Source: Liberibacter crescens BT-1
GTDB taxonomy: Bacteria > Pseudomonadota > Alphaproteobacteria > Rhizobiales > Rhizobiaceae
DNA: 64,000 nt
Reading direction: 5' to 3'
Assembly: GCF_000325745.1 (NCBI RefSeq)
Contig: NC_019907.1
Coordinates: forward strand, 1,320,501 to 1,384,500
A program made the translations under genes and the position numbers. The notes below the pieces were generated by a model. The model saw only the letters and a program-made list of their open reading frames with translations, was not told where the DNA came from and did no database searches. Every line of letters starts with the position of its first letter. Position 1 is the stretch's first letter. This document shows, in pieces, positions 17,384 to 26,000 of this stretch.

Positions 17384-19048
17384 TCATTTTCCGAAGGTAA
17401 AAGCGTAAGCTTCCAGCCCAGGCGAATCTGCTTCAATTTTCAAGAGGCCGTTCTTGACCTTAGACTGGCTAATCAGTTCATAGAGTTTATATTGTTCAAC
17501 ATCTAACACACCATTCACAACATCACTGCCTGCTGCTTGACCAAGGGGCTCTCTGTTGAGCGTCAAACGAGCTCTGATAGGCTTACCTCCCTTTGTCCCC
17601 AATACCAGAAATACTTTTCCAGAGATGAAATTATATTGTAAGGCTGCACCAGCTGCTTCGGAAGTGACATGCTCCGAACCAACCGTCCACGCACCAGAGA
17701 GCGCCCAATGATTAGAAGGAATGAATTTTGGCGCTGTGTAAATTTGTGTAGCATCATGTTTCATATTCTCAACACTAAAGAAATTTTTAGAACGTTTGTA
17801 CCCTAGGTAAGTCTCAGGTGACTGGTTTCTGCTAATAGCAGCTTTATCTTCTATAACATCAATTTTTTTTTCAAAGCCAAGAAGATAACGAATATTGTTT
17901 TCTGTCTCTAAATAGCTACCTTCTCCAAAATGCTTATAGACCACACGCCCCTTCTGATCTATCAAGTAATGTGCAGGCCAATAAAGATTCTTAAAAGAAG
18001 TCCACGTATCAAGATTATTGTCAAGTGCTACAGGATATTCGATATGGTATCTGATAATTGCATTATTAACATTCGCCACGTTTTTCTCAAACTCGAACTC
18101 CGGCGCATGGATACCAATAATAATCAATCCCTTTTCACGGTAGTCACGATACCATCTTTTAATATAGGGCAAAGTTCTAATACAATTTATGCAAGAATAA
18201 GTCCAAAAGTCAATCAAAATAACCTTGTTTTTTAGTTCTTCTATGGTTAGCGGTTTGCTATTCAACCATGTTATCAGACCTATAAATTTTGGTGCAGGAT
18301 AAGGTGTTTCAAGCGTTCCCTGAAGGCCAGAGACCTTAGAACCAAAAGATTTTTCTATCATCGTAGAAGATGAATCGTTCGAGACTGAAAAGAATTGCGC
18401 ATCTCCCTCTAAAACCATGAACCCAATAGAGAGCAAGATGATAACACCAAAGACTTTACGAACACTTTCTGTATGCTTTATTAAAAAGCCAAACTTCTCC
18501 ATCATGCTTTTCCCTATCAGAGAAATCAGTAACATAGGAAAGCTAACGCCAACGACAAAGGACGTTACCATCAAAATCGCGTTAAAATCGTATTTTTGTT
18601 GTATTATCTGTACAAGAGCAGCGGAAAGAATAGGCCCTGCACAGGGAGTCCAGACTACCCCGATTAACAAACCGATTAAAATACCGCTAAAAAAACCGTC
18701 GTTAGCATTTCTGAATAATCGATGTCCTACATTAGAGAAACGTTGTGTATAAACGCTGAATGTGTCGGACATAGTACTGGACAATAATACAAAACCGCAC
18801 AGTGCCAGTAAGACAAAAGAACTGTATCTGATAATGTTAAGATTAAAGCCCAATGCCATCACTAAAGTGCGCGACAAGAATGCAAAGGAAGAAAAGGCCA
18901 TAATGAATCCAAGGATAATACCGAATGGACGCTTCCTCCCACCTTCCACTGACGTGCTTAGTACAATCGGCAACATGGGTAGGATACAGGCACTGAAGAT
19001 TAATGCCAAACCTTCTAGAAATGATAACCAAATTTCGAAGAAATTCAT
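17384..19048 (-). CDS. dipZ: DipZ-type protein: CcdA membrane domain fused to a thioredoxin-like domain
   Basis: The 554-residue protein has three parts. A CcdA/DsbD-like membrane domain (about 1-215) carries the redox pair Cys21 (ACILPMLP) and Cys136 (WTPCAGP). A periplasmic TlpA/thioredoxin domain (about 255-390) has CINC at 286-289. A C-terminal beta domain (about 425-554) is typical of DipZ. Such proteins carry electrons from cytoplasmic thioredoxin across the inner membrane to periplasmic enzymes. Here it overlaps msrA by 4 bases (ATGA) and is encoded with two exported methionine sulfoxide reductases, so their reduction is the likely job. Cytochrome c biogenesis is the other known role of the family. 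The block appears less AT-rich than its surroundings. Confidence 0.88.
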   Translation of the reverse strand: MNFFEIWLSFLEGLALIFSACILPMLPIVLSTSVEGGRKRPFGIILGFIMAFSSFAFLSRTLVMALGFNLNIIRYSSFVLLALCGFVLLSSTMSDTFSVYTQRFSNVGHRLFRNANDGFFSGILIGLLIGVVWTPCAGPILSAALVQIIQQKYDFNAILMVTSFVVGVSFPMLLISLIGKSMMEKFGFLIKHTESVRKVFGVIILLSIGFMVLEGDAQFFSVSNDSSSTMIEKSFGSKVSGLQGTLETPYPAPKFIGLITWLNSKPLTIEELKNKVILIDFWTYSCINCIRTLPYIKRWYRDYREKGLIIIGIHAPEFEFEKNVANVNNAIIRYHIEYPVALDNNLDTWTSFKNLYWPAHYLIDQKGRVVYKHFGEGSYLETENNIRYLLGFEKKIDVIEDKAAISRNQSPETYLGYKRSKNFFSVENMKHDATQIYTAPKFIPSNHWALSGAWTVGSEHVTSEAAGAALQYNFISGKVFLVLGTKGGKPIRARLTLNREPLGQAAGSDVVNGVLDVEQYKLYELISQSKVKNGLLKIEADSPGLEAYAFTFGK

Positions 19049-19716
19049 TCTCTTTCTCTGTAAAGATCAGGATATACTGATTTCAGCTTTTCTAATTTCG
19101 GGGTATCATAAACAACAACATAAGGCTGTTTTTTGTGTTGCTTTACATAATTTTGGTGATACTCCTCGGCAAGATAAAAAGTATCAAGCGGCTCGAGATT
19201 TGTAACAACAGGAGTTGAAAAAATGTGACGTTGATTAAGAACAGCAATTTTTTCTTCTGCTTCATTCTTTTGTTCAGAGGTTTTGTAAAAAATTACTGAA
19301 CGATATTGCAGGCCATAATCTGGACCTTGATAGTTGAGTTGCGTCGGATCGTGGGCAACATTGAAATAAACATCTAACAACTTTGAAAACGAGATTTGTG
19401 AAGGATTATAAGTAACTTGAACAACCTCTACATGTTTTGTCTTACCACTGCTAACAATATCGTAATACGCCTCCTGTTTCTTTCCACCTGCATAACCAGA
19501 AACAACATCAATCACACCTTTTGTATGCTTAAACACAGCTTCCATACCCCAAAAGCATCCCCCTCCCAATACAATGGTTTTGGTGACTGGCATGATTATC
19601 TGATTGGTTTCGATACCTGATTCTACTGCATAGGCTTTTACACAAAAACAAACCCTAAAAGCTAGTGCTATCAACAGAGAAATTTTAACAGCTTCTGCTC
19701 TGGATACATTCTTCAT
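19045..19716 (-). CDS. msrA: Exported peptide-methionine (S)-S-oxide reductase
   Basis: The 223-residue protein has an N-terminal signal sequence (hydrophobic stretch about 11-30, likely cleavage after AYA at 30) and a full MsrA domain. GGGCFWG contains catalytic Cys54, and GYAGG and the LAEEYHQNYV segment are also present. It would repair the S-form of methionine sulfoxide in periplasmic proteins. The ATG lies one base after the msrB stop and the stop overlaps dipZ, so msrB-msrA-dipZ is a single operon. Most rhizobial MsrA proteins are cytoplasmic; the signal peptide is the unusual part. Confidence 0.92.
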   Translation of the reverse strand: MKNVSRAEAVKISLLIALAFRVCFCVKAYAVESGIETNQIIMPVTKTIVLGGGCFWGMEAVFKHTKGVIDVVSGYAGGKKQEAYYDIVSSGKTKHVEVVQVTYNPSQISFSKLLDVYFNVAHDPTQLNYQGPDYGLQYRSVIFYKTSEQKNEAEEKIAVLNQRHIFSTPVVTNLEPLDTFYLAEEYHQNYVKQHKKQPYVVVYDTPKLEKLKSVYPDLYRERE

Positions 19717-19717
19717 C

Positions 19718-20203
19718 TCATGATCTCTTGGGAATAAAAGTTAACACTGCACCATTATTGCAATAGCGTAAACCTGTAGGCTGGGGCCCATCCTCAAATA
19801 CATGACCTTGATGACCACCACAACGTGCACAATGATACTCCTTACGGGCTACACCAATCTTATAGTCCATACTAATTTCAACATGCTTTGGGATGACATC
19901 AAAAAAACTTGGCCATCCTGTACCAGAATCGAATTTTTGGGTAGAAAGAAACAAAGGAAAGCCGCAACCAGCACATATAAATGTCCCATCACGATGTTCA
20001 TCAAGCAAAGGGCTTGTAAAGGGATATTCCGTCCCTTCCTGACGTAAAATAGCATATTGTTGCTTTGTAAGTTTGCTTTTCCACTCTTTATCAGAAAACG
20101 TCATTTTTTCTACCATATCAGCTGCAAAAACCTTGATGTAAGGCACAAACACGGCTAAAAGAAAACTTTTGGAAATCCATTGAAGAAACTGCTTACGTTT
20201 CAT
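19718..20203 (-). CDS. msrB: Exported peptide-methionine (R)-S-oxide reductase
   Basis: The 161-residue protein has a signal peptide (MKRKQFLQWISKSFLLAVF, likely cleaved after KVFA) and a complete MsrB domain. This has two CxxC zinc pairs (CAGC and CARC), the GTGWPSF motif and catalytic Cys148 in RYCNNGA. It reduces the R-form of methionine sulfoxide. With MsrA it covers both epimers, and DipZ would supply the electrons from the membrane side. It is the first gene of the operon; no clear promoter was identified upstream. Confidence 0.92.
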   Translation of the reverse strand: MKRKQFLQWISKSFLLAVFVPYIKVFAADMVEKMTFSDKEWKSKLTKQQYAILRQEGTEYPFTSPLLDEHRDGTFICAGCGFPLFLSTQKFDSGTGWPSFFDVIPKHVEISMDYKIGVARKEYHCARCGGHQGHVFEDGPQPTGLRYCNNGAVLTFIPKRS

Positions 20204-20769
20204 GGCTATTCACTCAATAATGTTTCAATACCTGAGATGAATGATACTGACATTTAAAAATGTTTATGTTCTTGTAATCTTCTCCGTGTGAACTGATTAA
20301 CGTAATACGTAACATAATGGTAGAGACTTTTTTCGCCAATTATTTACTGATGTAACTTTTAGCGCGTACAGCTTATCCAATGAAACAGATGTAATAAAAT
20401 CAAGATCCATTACTGGTCTCTCAATTATATTAATAATACAACAAAACGAATAAAGTATCAAATAATTATACAGCTTTTAATATAAAAACTTATTGTATAA
20501 TTTTTCTATGATTATATTAGCTTCACTTCTTAATGCTCTTATATGATATTTAAAACTAAGCAGGAACTTGTTACCAATAGCTTTCTTTCTCAGGATATGT
20601 TGTTGTTGAAGTTTTACCTTGTACTAAGAAGCCTCAATACCCTGCTCGACCTCTCAAAACTATCTTCCATGAATGAGAGGAAGTAAAAACAGTCTCTGAA
20701 TTTGATAAAATCAGCATAATTTCTTGCTAAAAGAATCAGTTACAAGTTTTTATTTTATGTGTATGTTTA
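20204..20769. other. Intergenic region between the msr operon and crcB
   Basis: This is about 570 bases between two divergent accessory genes. I see no intact gene, tRNA or insertion sequence. The sequence looks like unselected spacer, possibly the remains of lost genes. Stretches such as 20580-20680 are less AT-rich than the rest but carry stops in all frames I checked. Confidence 0.45.
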
Positions 20770-20826
20770 GTATTGATGGGGGTTGATCTTGCTGAAATTA
20801 ATCAACTAAGCTGATAACTACTATTA
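20770..20826 (+). promoter_or_regulatory. Possible degenerate fluoride (crcB-motif) riboswitch
   Basis: The leader before the fluoride-channel gene contains TTGATGGGGGTTGAT and, 25-30 bases later, AGCTGATAACTACT. The fluoride riboswitch core has GATG near its 5' end and GCTGATGACTCCT at its 3' side, so the second block matches well with two differences. A UUGAU...AUCAA pairing and a GCU...AGC pairing can form between them. Canonical G+C-rich stems are missing, so this may be a diverged switch or a coincidence. Confidence 0.3.
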
Positions 20827-20845
20827 TGAATGAAAAGAAATAGAT

Positions 20846-21244
20846 ATGAATTTCTATAAAAATACTCTCTTATTTATCGGAGGTGGGATAGGTACACTTG
20901 CCCGCTATGGTCTGTCGATGTTAGCATTGCCAATAAGCAAAGATTTCCCGATAAACACCATGATCATTAATATCACAGGCTCGTTTATCATTGGCCTTTT
21001 CGGTACGTTGACGCTAGCCAGCGGTAAATTTCCAGTTCCTGAAGATATCCGCCTGTTCGTAATGGTAGGATTATGCGGTGGCTTTACTACGTTCTCTTCA
21101 TTCAGCCTACAAACCCTCGATTTAATCAGGAATGGATTAATAATTAGAGCACTTGTTAACATTGGTCTTTCTGTTATTCTCTGCCTCTGTTCTGTTACTA
21201 TTGGCCATGTTACCGCCAATTATCTCAACGGAAGAGTAATATAA
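20846..21244 (+). CDS. crcB: Fluoride ion channel CrcB (Fluc)
   Basis: The 132-residue protein has four predicted membrane helices and the Fluc signatures GGGIGTLARYGLS, the NITGSFIIGLFGTL region (pore Asn) and GLCGGFTTFSSFS (Phe-box and Thr-Thr). Fluc channels are dual-topology dimers that let fluoride leave the cell. The length is normal and all pore residues are present. It is a stand-alone gene between the msr operon and tRNA-Ser, with a ribosome-binding site (AAAAGAAAT) that is weak. Confidence 0.92.
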   Translation: MNFYKNTLLFIGGGIGTLARYGLSMLALPISKDFPINTMIINITGSFIIGLFGTLTLASGKFPVPEDIRLFVMVGLCGGFTTFSSFSLQTLDLIRNGLIIRALVNIGLSVILCLCSVTIGHVTANYLNGRVI

Positions 21245-21340
21245 ATTACGCAGCTCGATATTAAGTATCAGAAAAATTTAATTTCCTATTTTACTCATTC
21301 ACTAGCATCAAACACCAACAAAGTGACTCAAAAAGTTAAA

Positions 21341-21430
21341 TGGCGGAGAGGAAGGGATTCGAACCCTCGATACGGTTCCCCATATACGCCCTTAGCAGGG
21401 GCGCGCCTTCAGCCACTCGGCCACCTCTCC
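21341..21430 (-). tRNA. tRNA-Ser (anticodon GCT)
   Basis: On the minus strand a 90-base cloverleaf starts GGAGAGGTGGCCGAGTGG. It has a CTGCTAA anticodon loop (GCU), a long class II variable arm, the TTCGAATC T-loop and an encoded CCA end. It would read AGC/AGU codons. It lies between accessory genes on both sides, a common integration setting, though I found no second copy of its 3' end nearby. Confidence 0.97.
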
Positions 21431-21670
21431 AATTAAGGTGAATAAATTTATTAACGTAGATAATCAAGGGCTTTATTACGTTTTTTTAAAAAATAAGCAT
21501 AGTTATCCAGGAATCAATCCTGAAATTTTTTAGTCCAATAAATCCAACATACAACATTCCTGAAAATTAATAGTTGGTAACAAAAAAATAATATTTGAAT
21601 ATATTATAAAATACACTACAAACTAGTGGTAATTTTAGTATTTTGATTAAAAAACTCATGGATATAATAT

Positions 21671-22288
21671 ATGTTCGTAATAAAAAGAGTTTATTCAGGA
21701 AAGAAAATACATCTTTCTTTTGACGACGGTCCTCATTCTAGAAATACGAAGATAATACTTGACATACTTGAGAGGAATAACATTAATGCCACATTCTTTG
21801 TGATTGGCGAAAAAATAAAAAGGAACAAAGATATTATTGCTATGATCTATTCTGGAGGACACAGAATTGGTTGTCACCTATTCCAGCATTATGATATGAC
21901 AACATTAAGTGACAGGAGTATAAGAAACCAAATACAGATGTTCGAGAATGCTTTATCGCCCTTTGCTCCAATAGATCGTATATTAAGGCCTCCCTATGGA
22001 GCACATTCTAAAAGAACAGATAGAATATTACATTCAATGGGATATCACATTTTATTTTGGAATGTTGATACCGAAGACTGGAAGAGACATCAGGGATGGG
22101 TTGATTTCGGGATGAGACAAATAAGAAATTTAAATGAGTGTTTAGTTTTAATGCATGATATCCATTATACTACAGCCAATCAGTTAGAAAAATTCATAAA
22201 AGAAATTAAAGAGATCGGTGATGCTTCGTTTGTTGATCTTGAGGCTATTACAGGAATTCCAAAACCAAATACTATAACAAAAATTTAA
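21671..22288 (+). CDS. Polysaccharide deacetylase (NodB-homology, carbohydrate esterase 4)
   Basis: The 205-residue protein is essentially a bare NodB domain: SFDDGP (Asp18, Asp19), the metal His pair His69 and His73 in GCHLFQH, RPPYG (106-110), the WNVDTEDW segment and LMHDIH. Family members remove N-acetyl groups from chitin oligomers or peptidoglycan. It has no signal peptide, so a cytoplasmic substrate or non-classical location is implied. An in-frame TAA two codons upstream fixes the start. Of 14 arginine codons I counted, 13 are AGA or AGG, unlike nearby core genes that mainly use CGN. That suggests a foreign origin. Confidence 0.88.
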   Translation: MFVIKRVYSGKKIHLSFDDGPHSRNTKIILDILERNNINATFFVIGEKIKRNKDIIAMIYSGGHRIGCHLFQHYDMTTLSDRSIRNQIQMFENALSPFAPIDRILRPPYGAHSKRTDRILHSMGYHILFWNVDTEDWKRHQGWVDFGMRQIRNLNECLVLMHDIHYTTANQLEKFIKEIKEIGDASFVDLEAITGIPKPNTITKI

Positions 22289-22476
22289 GTATTATTAAAA
22301 AATCATAGGCTGTAAAAAGATAAAGAGGATTTTAGATAATGCGAGACATAAGCACTCGGAATTACACTAAAATTTTGATTAACTTATTAAAGAGTCATAA
22401 AAAAATTGATCCTGTATAAGGATAAAAAATTCTTGAAAGCATCATATCTAATACGAGTTATTTTTTCAAATACAAC

Positions 22477-23043
22477 ATGCAATCAACAAGATTTCTTTTA
22501 CTCTCTACAATATCTCTTATTATATTCATTATTGTATTTTTAATGACAATACAAAATCAAATTTTCATTAAATCATTTTCTCAAAAGCAAAAAAAAATAT
22601 CAAATCAAGATATTCAATATACTGGCTTACCTTTCATAATTGATGGTGATAGTCTCGAAATTGGAGGCAAACGTTTCAGACTTTTTGGAATTGATTCTCC
22701 AGAATTCGATCAACTCTGTACAAAAAAAGGTAAGCAATACTCATGTGGGAAAGAATCTACAATTGCGCTGAAAAATCTTATTAAGAATAAAACTATTAAT
22801 TGTACAAAACAAAATGTAGATTCTTATCAACGAATTCTTGTTATTTGTTTTTTAGATCAAATAGAAATTAATCGCTGGATGGTTATAAATGGATATGCAT
22901 TAGCCTATCAACATTATTCAGACCGCTACATTAACGATGAAATTAAAGCCAGAATGTTGAAAGTTGGTATATGGTCCGGATCTTTTGAGAAGCCCTGGAA
23001 ATACCGTCATAAAAAGCATAACACTATACTCTTATCTAGGTAG
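22477..23043 (+). CDS. Membrane-anchored thermonuclease (SNase-like) protein
   Basis: The 188-residue protein has an N-terminal hydrophobic helix (about residues 6-24) and a staphylococcal-nuclease-like domain (about 45-175). IDGDSLEIGGKRFRLFGIDSPE contains the catalytic Arg and Asp region, YQRILVICFLDQIEINRWMV follows, and GYALAYQ and AKVGIW-type ends are conserved. It would cut nucleic acid outside the cytoplasm, for nutrient scavenging or host DNA. It follows the deacetylase gene after 188 bases and sits at the right end of the accessory block. Confidence 0.85.
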   Translation: MQSTRFLLLSTISLIIFIIVFLMTIQNQIFIKSFSQKQKKISNQDIQYTGLPFIIDGDSLEIGGKRFRLFGIDSPEFDQLCTKKGKQYSCGKESTIALKNLIKNKTINCTKQNVDSYQRILVICFLDQIEINRWMVINGYALAYQHYSDRYINDEIKARMLKVGIWSGSFEKPWKYRHKKHNTILLSR

Positions 23044-23071
23044 GTATATGAATTTTTCATTTCATATACAA

Positions 23072-26000
23072 TTACTCAATTTTCAATAAAATATCTGACA
23101 ATAAATGAGTGATAATAGTTACACATGCTGGTGTTATTTTTTCTGAAGCAATAATCTGTGCAATCTTGTTGTTTATTTTCTGAATCTCTTCTTCTTGTAA
23201 CATTTTGATCACTGAATTATTTGTGATAAGCGCCTTAGAAATTATTTTATGTCGTATAGAATATACCCAATCAATTTCTGCGGATAATGCAAGATTTTCA
23301 TAATGCTCTTCAACCGTAATCTTATTGGCCTTAGAAAGCAATTCATCAATATAAAAACTTTCTGAAACAGCACACCACATTTCTAATACCTTGAATAAAG
23401 TAGCCTTACATTTCTCAGAAATTTCTATTAAATCAGGAACTATTATTAAAAACTGCATTTGCACAATTTTTTTAGCCAAATCATGTGGAACTTGATCCGC
23501 AATCATTTGATCTACTTTAGAATTAAAATCTTCTAACCACTTTACTGGAACTTTTTCTGTTAGAAGATTATTCAATTTATGAAATGCTGTACTCAACTTC
23601 TTTACAGAAGTATCTATACTGCCTAAAAATTCTTTATTCTTAATAAGCACATATGTAAGTTTTTTAAAAATAAATCTAATCTCTTCATATATTCTATTTT
23701 GGAACTCTCCACTAATTTTATTATCAAGACTATCGACTTCCATCCATAAAGACTCTAACCCATAGCCCTCATAGGCAATAGTTGCAGCACGAACAACATT
23801 TACAGGAGAAGAATCTGTTGCTTTTGCTAAACTCACAGCAAAACAAGGTCCTCCATAATTAATGATAGCGTTAGCCAAAACTGCTGCAATTATTTCCCTT
23901 TTTAGTTGATGGTTTATAATATCATTAGCATATAACTTATGCATTTTAAGTGGGAAATAATTAAACAGTAACTTTAAAAACCATGGATCATCTATTAAAT
24001 CATTCTGCATTAAGTGTTCTGATAATGTTAGCTTTGCATAAGAGAGTAAAACACCTATTTCTGGTCGTGTTAGTGGTTTTTGAGAACGACATCTTTCCTT
24101 AAAAACATTAGCATCTGGCAAGTTTTCAATCTGTCGATTAAGAACTCCTTCTTCTTCAAATACATTTATAAGTTGTGAGAACTCTCGCATCATAGAAATA
24201 CCTCTACGTTGCTCTAAAGATATCGCTAACGATTGAAGATAATTATTACGCAAAACAATATCGATTACTTCGGAAGTCATTGATATTAATAATCGATTAC
24301 GCTTTTGTAAGGTAAGTTTTCCATCTCGCATAGCAGAGGCTAATGCAATTTTTATATTAACTTCCAGGTCAGAAGAATTTACTCCTCCCGAATTATCAAT
24401 CGCATCAGAATTAATACGTCCACCATTTAATGCATAAACAATACGACCTTGTTGCGTAACTCCAAGATTAGCTCCTTCACCAATAACTTTTGCTTGCACT
24501 TGATCTGCACTAACACGTATTAAATTATTTGCAGGATCACCAACCTCAACATCTAGCTCCTGTGGTGAAGAAATATAAGTTCCAATTCCACCAAACCATA
24601 AAAGATCAACTGGCGCTTTCAAAATAGCAGACATAATTTCAAAAGGAGTAACAATTATCTTCGACATTCCAATAGCATGAGCTGCTTCAGGAGTTAATTT
24701 TACAGATTTCACTTTCCTTGAAATAATCATCCCTCCCTGAGAGAGGATTTTTAGATTGAAATCTTGCCAGCTAGAAGAGGATAATTTAAAAATACGATTA
24801 CGTTCAGAAAAAGTAGTTTCCATATCAGGATCAGGGTCTATAAAAATATCTCGATGATCAAAAGCAGCAATAAGTTTAATCTTCTTAGATAAGAGCATAC
24901 CATTACCAAATACATCACCTGACATGTCACCAATTCCAACAACTGTAAAAGGCATGGATTGGATATCGATATTCATTTCCCGAAAATGTCTCTTTACTGC
25001 CTCCCATGCTCCTCGAGCAGTGATGCCCATTTTCTTATGATCATAGCCACTAGAACCGCCTGAAGCAAAAGCATCCTCTAACCAAAAATTCATTTCCTTA
25101 GCTAATTTATTTGCTGTATCTGAAAATGTTGCAGTTCCTTTATCTGCTGCTACCACAAAATAAGGATCATCATCATCCAATCGAATGATATTTGGAGGAG
25201 GCAGAATTCTTTGGTTTTCAATATTATCCGTTAAAGACAATAATGCACGAATATAAATCTTATACGCTTCATGCCCAGCATTAAAAATTTCATTCCGGCT
25301 TCCTTCAATGGGCAATTTTCGAGGATAAAAACATCCTTTTGCTCCCACAGGAACAATCACTGCATTCTTAACTCTTTGTGCCTTTACCAGACCTAACGCT
25401 TCAGTACGATAATCTTCTGCTCGATCTGACCACCGTAATCCTCCTCGAGCTATTCTACCAAAACGCAGGTGCACTCCTTCTACTTCTGGCCCATACACGA
25501 ATATTTCACGAAATGGTCTTGGCTCGACTAAGGTATCAATTTTAGATGGATCTAATTTAAAAGAAAGTAACCCATTATTTTGAAGATTCTGAAAATAATT
25601 AGTCCGCACAGTAGCCATAATTAAATTAACATAACGCCGTAAAACATTATCTTCATCTAGATTAGGAACTAATAACAAGCATTTATTAATTTCCTTCAAA
25701 TGTTGATTCGTGCGTTTTTTTCGTGTTGTATTTGATAAAATTGGATCAAATCGATCTCGAAATAACAAGAAAATAAGCTTGCTAATTAAAGGGTTTTTAT
25801 TTAAAGCCAATGCGATAAAATCTTGCGACAATGTTATAGATGTTTGTCGAAAATAACGAGCATAAGAGCGCAAAACATTAACTTCATAGACTCTTAATCC
25901 TGATAAAATCACCAAACGATTGAATAAATCATCATCTACTCGACCTTGAAAAATAATCTTGAAAGCCTCTACAAGGTCTTTACTGCAACGTCCAAGATCA

